Below are positions 51,505 through 59,980 of a stretch of DNA of 64,000 nt, piece after piece. The notes below the pieces were generated by a model. That model was not told the origin of the DNA. It saw nothing but the letters and a program-made list of their open reading frames with translations, and made no database searches. Position 1 is the stretch's first letter; the number at the start of each line of letters is the position of its first letter. The DNA lies in contig NZ_BAAAWU010000001.1 in the NCBI RefSeq assembly GCF_039535235.1, positions 1,798,001 through 1,862,000 of the forward strand, in the 5' to 3' direction. The stretch comes from Streptomyces roseoviridis. Lineage in GTDB: Bacteria > Actinomycetota > Actinomycetes > Streptomycetales > Streptomycetaceae. The position numbers and the translations under genes are program-made.

Positions 51505-52209
51505 CTACGCGGTGGGCGCGACCAGGCGGTAGCCGACGCCCCGCACGGTCTCGATCAGGGCGGGCATGCGCAACTTCGAACGCAGGGAGGCCACATGGAC
51601 CTCCAGGGTGCGCCCGGTGCCCTCCCAGTTGGTGCGCCAGACCTCGCTGATGATCTGCTCGCGGCGGAAGACCACGCCGGGCCGCTGGGCGAGCAGGGCG
51701 AGCAGGTCGAACTCCTTGCGGGTGAGGGGGACGGCGTCGCCGTCGACGCTGACCCGGCGGGTGGGCAGCTCGATGGTGACGGAGCCGAGGCGCAGGGTGC
51801 TGTCGTCGCCGGGGCCGGACTGCTCGTCGCCGGCGGCGCTGCGCCGGCTGACGGCGTGGATCCGGGCCAGCAGTTCACCGGTGTCGTAGGGCTTGACGAC
51901 GTAGTCGTCGGCGCCGAGGTTGAGGCCGTGGATGCGGGAGCGCACGTCGGCGCGCGCGGTCACCATGATCACGGGGGTGGCGGTGAGCTTCCGGATGCGT
52001 CCGCAGACCTGGTAGCCGTCCTGGTCGGGCAGGCCGAGGTCGAGCAGGATCACGCCGTACGAGGGGCGCTCGCCGTGGGCGGCGGGCAGGACGGCCTGGA
52101 GCGCCTCCTCGCCGTTGCGGGCGTGGGTGACGGTGAAGCCGTGGCGGGCGAGGATCGCGGAGAGCGCGGCGGCGACGTGGTCGTCGTCCTCGACGAGCAG
52201 CAGTCTCAT
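51505..52209 (-). CDS. OmpR/PhoB-type response regulator
   Basis: ATG 52209 follows GGAGGAGGG. The 234-residue regulator has the receiver acidic pair LLVEDDDHVA, the phospho-acceptor Asp in VILLDLGLPDQDGYQVC (about residue 57), the switch Thr in VIMVTARAD and Lys in YVVKPYDTGELLARI (about 108). The C-terminal winged helix is of the OmpR type (LTRKEFDLLALLAQRPGVVF, RTLEVHVASLRSKL, VRGVGYRLVAP). It forms a two-component pair with the kinase directly downstream. Confidence 0.95.
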   Translation of the reverse strand: MRLLLVEDDDHVAAALSAILARHGFTVTHARNGEEALQAVLPAAHGERPSYGVILLDLGLPDQDGYQVCGRIRKLTATPVIMVTARADVRSRIHGLNLGADDYVVKPYDTGELLARIHAVSRRSAAGDEQSGPGDDSTLRLGSVTIELPTRRVSVDGDAVPLTRKEFDLLALLAQRPGVVFRREQIISEVWRTNWEGTGRTLEVHVASLRSKLRMPALIETVRGVGYRLVAPTA

Positions 52210-52547
52210 GGCCCTCCTCCGTGATCTCTCGGCATCTCTCGATGGTGTCTCCGCAGGGGGTCGGGCCTGCGGTCGCCTGGTGTGTGCGCGGTGCTCGCTG
52301 CGTGCGCGCGGCGCGGGTGATGACTATCTGTGTACCAGGGCATGAACGCCGATGGTCACGGTCACAGTCAAGTGTCCCCCCGTGACTCCCGCGTTTTTCG
52401 TTATCCACCCGGTACGGCGGTACGCACCCCCTTCACGCAGTGTGTCCGGTTGCGACCGGATCGTTATGCTCAAACTTCGCTCAGATGTGATGACGCTTCT
52501 CGCACCCGGTCTCTAGTGTCCTCCCCAACCGAGCAGGACGGAGCGAG
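52210..52547. other. Divergent promoter region of the two-component pair and gluABCD
   Basis: This 338-bp region should contain both promoters. A possible weak gluA promoter is ATGACG (52490-52495 area) and TAGTGT about 18 bp on, just before the ribosome site. A DnaA-box-like TTATCCACC lies at 52401-52409. No gene is supported; the AT content is higher than around it. Confidence 0.4.
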
Positions 52548-53339
52548 ATGCCGATGAGCGGAGTGTCAGTGACCAAGGGTTCGGAGGGCGCCGTGCCGGC
52601 CACGGACGACCTGGTCGTGCTGTCCGACGTGAACAAGCACTTCGGCGCGCTGCACGTGCTCCAGGACATCGACCTGACGATCCGCCGCGGCGAGGTCGTG
52701 GTCGTGATCGGGCCGTCCGGGTCGGGCAAGTCCACGCTGTGCCGCACGATCAACCGGCTGGAGACCATCGACTCCGGCAGCATCACCATCGACGGGAAGC
52801 CGCTGCCCCAGGAGGGCAAGGAACTGGCGCGGCTGCGTTCCGACGTCGGCATGGTCTTCCAGTCCTTCAACCTCTTCGCGCACAAGACGGTGCTCGAGAA
52901 CGTGATGCTGGGTCAGGTCAAGGTCCGCAGGACCGAGAAGAAGGCGGCGGAGGCCAAGGCCCGCGCCCTTCTGGACCGGGTCGGCGTGGGCACGCAGGCC
53001 GACAAGTACCCGGCGCAGCTGTCCGGCGGCCAGCAGCAGCGCGTGGCGATCGCCCGCGCGCTGGCGATGGACCCCAAGGTCATCCTGTTCGACGAGCCGA
53101 CCTCGGCCCTCGACCCGGAGATGATCAACGAGGTCCTTGAGGTCATGCAGCAGCTGGCCCGGGACGGCATGACGATGGTGGTCGTCACCCACGAGATGGG
53201 CTTCGCCCGGTCCGCCGCCAACCGCGTGGTCTTCATGGCCGACGGCCGGATCGTGGAGCAGGCCACCCCCGACGAGTTCTTCAGCAACCCGCGCAGCGAC
53301 CGCGCCAAGGACTTCCTGTCGAAGATCCTGCACCACTGA
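52548..53339 (+). CDS. gluA: Glutamate ABC transporter, ATP-binding protein
   Basis: ATG 52548 follows GGACGGAG (ATG 52554 is an alternative). The 263-residue ATPase has Walker [20 protein letters not shown] (about 65-83), Q-loop [13 protein letters not shown], signature [17 protein letters not shown] (about 165) and Walker [16 protein letters not shown] (about 188-202). It belongs to the polar amino-acid uptake family and energises glutamate import in the gluABCD system known from Streptomyces and Corynebacterium. It is the first gene of a four-gene operon. Confidence 0.96.
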   Translation: MPMSGVSVTKGSEGAVPATDDLVVLSDVNKHFGALHVLQDIDLTIRRGEVVVVIGPSGSGKSTLCRTINRLETIDSGSITIDGKPLPQEGKELARLRSDVGMVFQSFNLFAHKTVLENVMLGQVKVRRTEKKAAEAKARALLDRVGVGTQADKYPAQLSGGQQQRVAIARALAMDPKVILFDEPTSALDPEMINEVLEVMQQLARDGMTMVVVTHEMGFARSAANRVVFMADGRIVEQATPDEFFSNPRSDRAKDFLSKILHH

Positions 53340-53438
53340 CGGGTACCGCTGGCGCCCTGCCGCGACAACTTCCCAGTCGCCGCCGCCGACGTGCTGCACA
53401 CTGACGATCAACTACCCACGACCTGAGGGATGTTCACG

Positions 53439-54356
53439 ATGAAGCTCCGCAAGACCGCGGCCGTGGCCGTTGCCGTGCTCGCGCTGACCGCGACCGCCTG
53501 TGGCGGCAAGGAGGGCTCGGCCGGCGACAAGCCCGCCACCAAGCCCGGTGACGCCAGCGCCCCCAAGCTCCCCACGTACACCGTCGCGAGCGGCGTCGAC
53601 CTGAACTCGCCGACCTTCAAGAAGGCCAAGGAGCGCGGCAAGCTGATCATCGGCTCCAAGGCCGACCAGCCGTACCTGGGCTTCGAGGACCAGGCCACCA
53701 AGAAGCGCTCCGGCTTCGACATCGAGATCGCCAAGATGATCGCCGCCGAGCTGGGCTTCTCCGAGGACAAGATCGAGTGGAAGACCGTCGACTCCAAGCT
53801 CCGTGAGACCGCGATCTCCACGGGTCAGGTCGACTACTACGTCGGCACCTACACGATCAACGACAAGCGCAAGGCGCAGGTCGGCTTCGCGGGCCCGTAC
53901 TACCAGGCCGGCGCCGACCTGCTGGTCCGCAAGGACGAGACCGCGATCACCGGCCCGGAGTCCGTCAAGGGCAAGAAGGTCTGCTCCATCACGGGCTCGA
54001 CCCCGCTCCAGGAGATCAAGAAGCCGCAGTACGGCGCGGAGACCGTCGAGCTCGGCAAGTACTCCGACTGCGTCCAGCAGCTGCTGACCAAGCAGGTCGA
54101 CGCCGTCACCACCGACGACTCCATCCTCAAGGGCTACGCCGCCGCCAACGCCGGCAAGCTCAAGGTCGTCGGCAAGCCGTTCACCAAGGAGCCGTACGGC
54201 GTCGGCATCAACAAGGACGACAAGGTCCTCCGCGACAAGGTGAACGACATCCTCGAGAAGTACGTGGGCGACGGCACCTACAAGAAGATCTACGAGGCCA
54301 CCCTCGGCCTCTCCGGCTCGGCCTACACCGCGCCGCCGGCGGTCGTCCGCTACTGA
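53439..54356 (+). CDS. gluB: Glutamate ABC transporter, substrate-binding lipoprotein
   Basis: ATG 53439 has GAGGG 9 nt upstream; the ATG at 53430 directly abuts that site and is less likely. The 305-residue precursor has a signal peptide ending ALTATACGG (lipid-anchored Cys near residue 22). The mature protein is a family 3 solute-binding protein: KLIIGSKADQPYLGFEDQ, RSGFDIEIAKMIAAELGF, VDYYVGTYTINDKRK (near 135) and GVGINKDDKVLRDKVND. It delivers glutamate to GluCD at the outer face of the membrane. Confidence 0.95.
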   Translation: MKLRKTAAVAVAVLALTATACGGKEGSAGDKPATKPGDASAPKLPTYTVASGVDLNSPTFKKAKERGKLIIGSKADQPYLGFEDQATKKRSGFDIEIAKMIAAELGFSEDKIEWKTVDSKLRETAISTGQVDYYVGTYTINDKRKAQVGFAGPYYQAGADLLVRKDETAITGPESVKGKKVCSITGSTPLQEIKKPQYGAETVELGKYSDCVQQLLTKQVDAVTTDDSILKGYAAANAGKLKVVGKPFTKEPYGVGINKDDKVLRDKVNDILEKYVGDGTYKKIYEATLGLSGSAYTAPPAVVRY

Positions 54357-54452
54357 TCCGCCTCCGCGTGAGCGCCCCGTACGCCCTGTGCGCTACGGGG
54401 CGCCCCGCCCCCTGCCCGTACACCTGCCGCTGACTGCCGACGCGGAGTCCTC

Positions 54453-55100
54453 ATGAACGTACTGCTCGACCATTTCCCGGAGTTCCGCAACGGATTCATA
54501 GGAACCGTGTCGATCACCGCCGTCAGCTCGGTCATCGCCCTGGTCCTCGGCATCGTCATCGCCGGCTTCCGCGTCTCCCCCGTCCCGCCGCTGCGCTTCT
54601 TCGGCACGGCGTGGGTGACACTGCTGCGCAACACCCCGCTGACGCTGCTCTTCCTGGTCTTCTTCTTCGTCGTCCCGGAGATCCTCTTCCCGGGCATGAG
54701 CCCCTTCGTGCTCGCCTCCCTGGCGCTCGGCTTCTACACCTCCTCGTTCATCTGCGAGGCGGTCCGCTCCGGCATCAGCACGGTGCCGCTGGGCCAGGCC
54801 GAGGCCGCCCGCTCGCTCGGGCTCACCTTCTCGCAGACGCTGCGCCTGATCGTGCTGCCGCAGGCCACCCGTACGGTGCTGCCGCCGCTGAGCTCGATCT
54901 TCATCGCGCTGACCAAGAACTCGGCCATCGCCGGCGCCTTCAGCGTCACCGAGCTCTTCGGCTGGCAGACGCTGATGAGCGAGCAGGGCTACGCGATCCT
55001 CCCGATCTTCTGCTGGGTCGCCGTCGCCTACCTCGTCATCACCTTCGCCATCAGCGGACTCTTCCGTCTCCTTGAGCGCAACCTGGAGGTCGCCCGATGA
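54453..55100 (+). CDS. gluC: Glutamate ABC transporter permease
   Basis: The 215-residue polytopic protein has about five membrane helices (for example ALVLGIVIAGF, TLLFLVFFFVVPEILF and IFCWVAVAYLVITFAISGLF). The cytoplasmic EAA loop that contacts GluA reads EAARSLGLTFSQTLRLIVLPQATR (about 108-131, central EAARSLG). It lies 96 bp after gluB and its stop overlaps the gluD start by 4 bp (ATGA). Confidence 0.95.
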   Translation: MNVLLDHFPEFRNGFIGTVSITAVSSVIALVLGIVIAGFRVSPVPPLRFFGTAWVTLLRNTPLTLLFLVFFFVVPEILFPGMSPFVLASLALGFYTSSFICEAVRSGISTVPLGQAEAARSLGLTFSQTLRLIVLPQATRTVLPPLSSIFIALTKNSAIAGAFSVTELFGWQTLMSEQGYAILPIFCWVAVAYLVITFAISGLFRLLERNLEVAR

Positions 55101-56023
55101 GCGCCAGCGTTCTCTTCGACGCCCCCGGCCCCAAGGCGAAGATCCGCAACCGGATCTACGCCGTCGTCGGCAGCCTCGTCATCGTCGCCCTGCTCGTCGT
55201 CAGCCTGCTGCGGCTCGCCGAGAAGGGGCACCTCGCCCCCGAGATGTGGGACATCTTCAACTACGCGGGCATCCGGCAGAACATCGCCGACGCGCTGCTC
55301 GCCACCCTGAAGGCCTTCGCTCTCGCCGCCGTCGGCTCCCTGGTCCTCGGCGTGCTGCTCGCCGTCGCCCGGCTCTCCGACCACAAGGCGATCAGCTGGC
55401 CGGCCACCGCCTTCATCGAGGTCTTCCGCTCCCTGCCGCTGCTCATCACCATCTACGCGGTGTGGGTCGCCTTCCTCACCGACTACTCGATGTGGGCGCT
55501 GGCGATCGGCCTGTCGATCTACAACGGCTGCGTCCAGGCCGAGGTGCTGCGCGCCGGCGTCAACTCCGTGCCGCGCGGACAGCGCGAGGCCGCGTACGCG
55601 CTCGGCATGACCAAGACCCAGGTGATGACCACCGTCCTGCTGCCGCAGGCGGTCCGGGCCATGCTGCCCACGATCATCAGCCAGCTGGTGGTCACCCTGA
55701 AGGACACCTCCTTCGGCTTCGTCATCCTGTACCCCGAGCTGCTCTACTCGGCCCGTCTGATCGCCTCCAACACGCTGGTCAACGGCTCGTACCCGTACGT
55801 CTCCGTGATCGTGGTCTTCGGCGTCATCTACATCGCGCTGTGTCTGGCGCTGTCCGCGCTCGCCACCTGGATCGAGAAGCGCGGCCGCCGCTCGAAGACC
55901 GGTGTCCTCGCCTCCGACACCGACGCGCAGGCCGTCGTGCGCGCCGCCGAGGCGGGCACCGCCGGCGGGGCGGCCGGGATCATCGGTGACGGCTCCGACG
56001 GCCCTGGCATCACGAAGAACTGA
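55097..56023 (+). CDS. gluD: Glutamate ABC transporter permease
   Basis: The 308-residue permease starts in the ATGA overlap with gluC. It has membrane helices such as IYAVVGSLVIVALLVVSLL and FALAAVGSLVLGVLLAVA, the motif EVFRSLPLLITIYAVW, and the EAA loop REAAYALGMTKTQVMTTVLLPQA (central EAAYALG). A 40-residue Ala/Gly-rich cytoplasmic tail follows the last helix. It pairs with GluC as the membrane channel. A terminator follows. Confidence 0.95.
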   Translation: MSASVLFDAPGPKAKIRNRIYAVVGSLVIVALLVVSLLRLAEKGHLAPEMWDIFNYAGIRQNIADALLATLKAFALAAVGSLVLGVLLAVARLSDHKAISWPATAFIEVFRSLPLLITIYAVWVAFLTDYSMWALAIGLSIYNGCVQAEVLRAGVNSVPRGQREAAYALGMTKTQVMTTVLLPQAVRAMLPTIISQLVVTLKDTSFGFVILYPELLYSARLIASNTLVNGSYPYVSVIVVFGVIYIALCLALSALATWIEKRGRRSKTGVLASDTDAQAVVRAAEAGTAGGAAGIIGDGSDGPGITKN

Positions 56024-56041
56024 CGGCATGTGACATCATCC

Positions 56042-56068
56042 GGGGGCAGTGGCGACGCCGCTGCCCCC
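56042..56068 (+). terminator. gluABCD terminator
   Basis: GGGGGCAGTGG (56042-56052) pairs with CCGCTGCCCCC (56058-56068), with one G-T wobble and a 5-nt loop, 19 bp after the gluD stop codon. Confidence 0.8.
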
Positions 56069-56192
56069 GTCACTTGACGCACGCACCCCCAGTGGGTTGC
56101 ATACGTTCTGTGATCAAGCTCCGGGCCCGCGCCACACCCCGCTGTGCTTCCCGCACGACCGTACGGCCTCGCACGCCCTCAGGAGCCGCGCC

Positions 56193-57917
56193 GTGGACCC
56201 GGTGATCATCGTGGGCGCGGGGCCGGTCGGCCTCGCGCTCTCCCTCGCCCTGGCCGCCCAGGACGTGCCCAGCGTCGTCCTCGACGAGAGCGGGGGCAAG
56301 GAGGAGCCGCGCCCCGCCCGCACCGTCGTGCTGCGCGCGGACATGGCCGCCCTGGTGGAGCGGCTCGGCTGTGCCACGCTCCGTGACGAGGGCGTCCGCT
56401 GGGTCGGCTGGCGCTCCGTGCGCCGCCGGCAGCAGATGCGGCACGTCCCGCTCGACCTCGGCCTGCCCGGCGACGCCGGCGACCCGGAGAGCGGCGCCAC
56501 GGGGCCCGCCGCCCCGCTGCACATCCCGCAGCACGCCCTGGCCCGTGGGCTGCGCGACGCCATCGCTCGCCAGGACCTCGTCACCGTGGTCACCGACTCC
56601 CGGGTCGACACCATCGAGCAGGACGCCCACGGCGTCAGCGCCCACACCCGCGGTCCCGAAGGCACCTGGTGGCGCGGCAGCCACCTCGTCGGCTGCGACG
56701 GCGCCCGCTCCACCGTGCGCAAGCTGCTCGGCGTCCGCTTCCCCGGGCGTACGGCGGTGGAACGGCACGCGGTGGCCGCGCTGCGCACCGAACTCCCCTG
56801 GGCGGGCGAGGCCCTGCTCCACCGTCAGCCGCCGTGGCGCAGCGGCGGCGAGGAGGTCGCCGCCCGGCCGCTGCCCGACGGCGTGTGGCGGATCGACTGG
56901 CTGCTGCCGCCCCGCGGCGAACTGGTCACTCCCGACGCGCTCGTCACCCGCATCCGGGAGACCCTGGCCGGCTGGTGCGAGGGTTCGACCCCGCCGTACG
57001 ACCTGATCGACACCGGCGTCCACACGGTGCACCACCGGCTCGCCCGGCGCTGGCGGGTGGACCGGGTCTTCCTCGCCGGGGACGCGGCGCACCTGCTGGG
57101 CGCGGTCGGCACCCAGGGGCTCGACGAGGGCCTGCGGGACATCGACAACCTGGCCTGGAAACTGGCCTACGCCTGGCACCACCGCGACGCCTCGGTCACC
57201 CTGCTCGACAGCTACCAGAGCGAGCGCCGGGCGGCCGTCGCCGGGCTGCTGCGCGCGGCCGACCAGGTGCTGCCCGTGCTGCGCGGCGGCCGGGGCCTGC
57301 GCACGTATCTGCCGGGCGGCGGCCGCGGCCACGACGCCCTGCTGACCGACGGGCACCTGGGGCGCGGTCCGCTGGGCGCGCTTCCGGCGTTCCCGCACTC
57401 CCCGCTGGCGCCGGAGCCCTCCGAGGGACGCATCCCGGTGGGTACGCCGGACGGCGCGCCGGTCGACGACGTGCGGGTGACGGCGCCGGACGGCACGACC
57501 GTACGGCTGCGGGACCGGCTCGGCAGGGGACGGCTCCTGGTGCTGCTCGTCGCCCCGGGCACCGGGGTGTGGGACCGGCGGCACTGGGTGAGCGCGGGCG
57601 TGATGCCCCGGCTCGCCGAGGCCGTGGACGGGCTGCCCGCGCCGGCCGAGCTCCTGGTGACCGAGGCGTATCCGGGCGCCCCGGCCCACGCGGTGCTCCT
57701 CGTCCGCCCCGACGGCCATCTGGCCGCGGCGTTCGCCGGAGTGCGGCCGGAGGAACTGCACGCTGCGGCGGAGGCGGTACGGGGCGGGGACCCGGCGGGG
57801 GACGCGGCGACGGAGCCGGAGGCGCGGGCGGGGCGGACGCCGGAGGGGAAGTCGGAGGGAGAGCCGGAGCCGGTGCCGGAGGGCGCCGCGGCGGACGTGG
57901 CGGCGGACGTCAAGTGA
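56193..57917 (+). CDS. FAD-dependent aromatic-type monooxygenase
   Basis: GTG 56193 has AGGAG 7 nt upstream; longer readings lack a ribosome site. The 574-residue protein begins with the FAD-binding Rossmann motif VIIVGAGPVGLALSLALA (about 4-21). The DG motif is HLVGCDGARSTVRKLLG (about 168-184) and the GD motif is VFLAGDAAHLLGAVGTQG (about 290-307) with LDEGLRDIDNLAWKL. This is the PheA/MhpA-type flavoprotein hydroxylase family. A thioredoxin-like C-terminal domain (about 410-520) and a Glu/Pro/Gly-rich tail follow. Substrate unknown. It is between gluABCD and the sulfur operon with its own promoter region. Confidence 0.88.
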   Translation: MDPVIIVGAGPVGLALSLALAAQDVPSVVLDESGGKEEPRPARTVVLRADMAALVERLGCATLRDEGVRWVGWRSVRRRQQMRHVPLDLGLPGDAGDPESGATGPAAPLHIPQHALARGLRDAIARQDLVTVVTDSRVDTIEQDAHGVSAHTRGPEGTWWRGSHLVGCDGARSTVRKLLGVRFPGRTAVERHAVAALRTELPWAGEALLHRQPPWRSGGEEVAARPLPDGVWRIDWLLPPRGELVTPDALVTRIRETLAGWCEGSTPPYDLIDTGVHTVHHRLARRWRVDRVFLAGDAAHLLGAVGTQGLDEGLRDIDNLAWKLAYAWHHRDASVTLLDSYQSERRAAVAGLLRAADQVLPVLRGGRGLRTYLPGGGRGHDALLTDGHLGRGPLGALPAFPHSPLAPEPSEGRIPVGTPDGAPVDDVRVTAPDGTTVRLRDRLGRGRLLVLLVAPGTGVWDRRHWVSAGVMPRLAEAVDGLPAPAELLVTEAYPGAPAHAVLLVRPDGHLAAAFAGVRPEELHAAAEAVRGGDPAGDAATEPEARAGRTPEGKSEGEPEPVPEGAAADVAADVK

Positions 57918-57960
57918 GGGACGATTGACCGCCACGGGCGTCCATGGTGTACTCCGGAAC

Positions 57961-58047
57961 GTGACCGGCACCGATCTGCGCCTGTGGCGGAGGGTCCATA
58001 TGGACCTCGTCCGCTATGCGGGCTGCGTGTGTCGCCCGTCCTGCTGA
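57961..58047 (+). CDS. Cysteine-rich leader peptide upstream of cysteine dioxygenase
   Basis: A short frame ends at TGA 58045-58047. From ATG 58000, which has GGAGGG 5 nt upstream, it encodes MDLVRYAGCVCRPSC (15 residues); from GTG 57961 it encodes 28 residues. Three Cys codons lie in the last seven positions. The pattern His-Met-Asp-Leu-x-Arg followed by Cys residues matches the 'putative leader peptide' type annotated before sulfur-metabolism genes in Streptomyces (from memory). It probably senses cysteinyl-tRNA and controls the operon by ribosome stalling. Only 68 bp separate it from the dioxygenase start, and the short palindrome AGGACGGTCCT (58103-58113) covers that gene's ribosome site. 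Confidence 0.75.
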   Translation: MTGTDLRLWRRVHMDLVRYAGCVCRPSC

Positions 58048-58115
58048 ATTCGCCTTCCCTTCTTCCGGCGCGCGCTTCGCCGTGCGCTCTTTCGCGAACC
58101 TCAGGACGGTCCTCC

Positions 58116-58664
58116 GTGCCCCAGACGCAGCACGTCTCCTCGCCCGTTTCCGGCCCCGCCCCCTCCCCCGCCTCCCCCACCCAGGCCGATCTGCTGGACT
58201 TCGTCCGGCGCACGGCCGCCGATCCCGCGCTGATCGCCTCCCTGCCCCTGGACCCCGAAGGGCGCACCTGGGTGCGGCTCGACGGGCCGGGCGGCAGCGA
58301 GGCCTGGCTCATCGGCTGGCCGCCCGGGACGGGGACCGGCTGGCACGACCACGCCGAGTCGCTCGGCGCCTTCGCCACCGCGCGCGGGACCCTGCGCGAG
58401 AACTCCCTCGCGGTGCGGCTCCCGGCGAGCGGCTGGAAGACCCTGGAGCTGGCCGACGGCGTCGACCGCGACCGCGAGCTCCCGGCCGGCCGGAGCCGGT
58501 CCTTCGGCCGGCACCATGTGCACGAGGTGCTGAACGAGTCCCGCACCGAGCACGCGGTCTCGGTGCACGCCTACCATCCGCCGCTCCCGCTGATCCGGCG
58601 CTTCAGCCGGGCGGGCGCGATGCTCCGCCTCGAGCAGGTCGAGCGCCCGGAGGACTGGCAGTGA
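58116..58664 (+). CDS. Cysteine dioxygenase family protein
   Basis: GTG 58116 follows AGGACGG; the frame is open further up but overlaps the leader peptide. The 182-residue cupin has the iron-binding pattern GTGTGWHDHAESLGAFATARG (HxH near 78 and 80, split here) and the third His in GRHHVHEVLNESRTEHAVSVHAYHPPL (near 134-155). It should oxidise cysteine or a related thiol to the sulfinate. The next gene overlaps it by 4 bp (GTGA), so the pair is translationally coupled. The Cys-rich leader peptide upstream fits induction by excess cysteine. Confidence 0.9.
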   Translation: MPQTQHVSSPVSGPAPSPASPTQADLLDFVRRTAADPALIASLPLDPEGRTWVRLDGPGGSEAWLIGWPPGTGTGWHDHAESLGAFATARGTLRENSLAVRLPASGWKTLELADGVDRDRELPAGRSRSFGRHHVHEVLNESRTEHAVSVHAYHPPLPLIRRFSRAGAMLRLEQVERPEDWQ

Positions 58665-59413
58665 GCGCGGCACACGAGGGCGTGCGTACGGGCGCCGTTG
58701 CCGACGCGGCCGGCGGTGTGGGGTCCGGTGCCGGTGGCGGCGGTAGTGAACCCGTCGGCATCGACGAGCTGTTGGAGCGGGTCCGGGCCGGTCTCGACCG
58801 GATCGACGCCCGGACCGCGTACGCGGCCTACGCGGCGGGCGACGCCCTGCTGGTCGACACCCGCTACGCCGCCCTGCGCGAACGGGACGGTCTGATCCCC
58901 GGCGCGCTGGTCGTGGAGCGCAACGAACTGGAGTGGCGGCTCGATCCCCTGGGCAGTCATCGCGCCCCTCAGGCCGACAGCCACGATCTGCGGGTGGTGG
59001 TGCTCTGCGACGAGGGCTACGCCTCCTCGCTCGCCGCCGCCTCCCTGCGCCGGCTGGGCCTGCACCGCGCGACCGATGTGATCGGCGGCTTCCAGGCGTG
59101 GAGGGCGGCGGGCCTTCCGGTCCTGCTGCCGTCGAAGGGCCCGTCACCGGGAGCCGGGCCGACGCCGGGTCGGGACTCGGGGTCGGGTCGGGACTCGGGG
59201 TCGGGTACGGAGACGGGCTCGGGTGCGGGGCCGGAGTCGGGGCCGAGGTCCTACCCGGGGCCCGGGCCGACGCCGAGTCGAGAGTCGGGGTCGGGTACGA
59301 GGCCGGGCTCGGAGTCGGCGCCGGGCTGGGGACCGGACTCGGGGCCTGAGCCGGTGCCGAGGTCCGGGCCGGTGCCGGGGTCGGGGTCGGGGTCGGGGTC
59401 GTCGGGAGGCTAG
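58661..59413 (+). CDS. Rhodanese-like sulfurtransferase with Ser/Gly/Pro repeat tail
   Basis: GTG 58661 overlaps the dioxygenase stop codon. The 250-residue protein has a single rhodanese domain (about residues 30-160): LLVDTRYAALRERDGLIPGALVVERNELEWRLD (in pieces) and the active-site loop VVVLCDEGYASSLAAASL with Cys near 113, then IGGFQAWRAAGLPVLLP. The last 90 residues are low-complexity GRDSGSG-type repeats ending SGSGSGSSGG. It probably moves sulfane sulfur released in cysteine breakdown. Its stop shares CTAG with the stop of convergent recX (59410-59413). Confidence 0.88.
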   Translation: MSAAHEGVRTGAVADAAGGVGSGAGGGGSEPVGIDELLERVRAGLDRIDARTAYAAYAAGDALLVDTRYAALRERDGLIPGALVVERNELEWRLDPLGSHRAPQADSHDLRVVVLCDEGYASSLAAASLRRLGLHRATDVIGGFQAWRAAGLPVLLPSKGPSPGAGPTPGRDSGSGRDSGSGTETGSGAGPESGPRSYPGPGPTPSRESGSGTRPGSESAPGWGPDSGPEPVPRSGPVPGSGSGSGSSGG

Positions 59414-59976
59414 AAGGGCTCGTCCAGCCCCTCGGTGTCCTCGCCCTCTTCCTCCAGGGCCTGGCGGACCACGCGCAGGGCCATGCCCTCCGGGTATCCC
59501 TTGCGGGCGAGCATGCCGGCCAGTCTGCGCAGCCGCCGGTCGCGCTCCAGGCCGCGGGTGGCGCGCAGCTTGCGGTCGACGAGCTCGCGGGCGCGCGCCT
59601 CCTCCTGGTCGGAGTCGAGCCGGTCGACCGCCTCCTGGATCACGGTGGGGTCGACCCCCTTGGTCCGCAGCTCGCGGGCGAGGGCCCGGCGGGCGAGGCC
59701 CCGGCCGTGGTGGCGGGACTCCACCCAGGCGCCGGCGAAGGCGGCGTCGTCGATGAGCCCGACGTCCTCGAACCGGGAGAGCACCTCGTCGGCGACCTCG
59801 TCCGGGATCTCCCGCTTGCGCAGGGCGTCGGCGAGCTGCTTGCGGGTGCGGGGGGTCCCGGTGAGCAGGCGCAGGCAGATCGCCCGCGCCCGCTCACCCG
59901 GATCCTGGGACGACAGCTCCTTCTCGGCCCTCGACGAGTCGGGGCTGTCGTCCGGCCATTCGGTGCGACCGGTCAC
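59410..59976 (-). CDS. recX: RecX regulatory protein
   Basis: GTG 59976 lies 4 bp after the recA stop codon and gives 188 residues; longer readings overlap recA. RecX binds RecA filaments and limits their activity. The three-helix repeats of the family are visible: AICLRLLTGTPRTRKQLADALRKREIP (start, in pieces), VADEVLSRFEDVGLIDDAAFAGAWVESR and the C-terminal RDRRLRRLAGMLARKGYPEGMALRVV. recA-recX coupling is standard in Streptomyces. Confidence 0.94.
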   Translation of the reverse strand: MTGRTEWPDDSPDSSRAEKELSSQDPGERARAICLRLLTGTPRTRKQLADALRKREIPDEVADEVLSRFEDVGLIDDAAFAGAWVESRHHGRGLARRALARELRTKGVDPTVIQEAVDRLDSDQEEARARELVDRKLRATRGLERDRRLRRLAGMLARKGYPEGMALRVVRQALEEEGEDTEGLDEPF

Positions 59977-59980
59977 CGGG

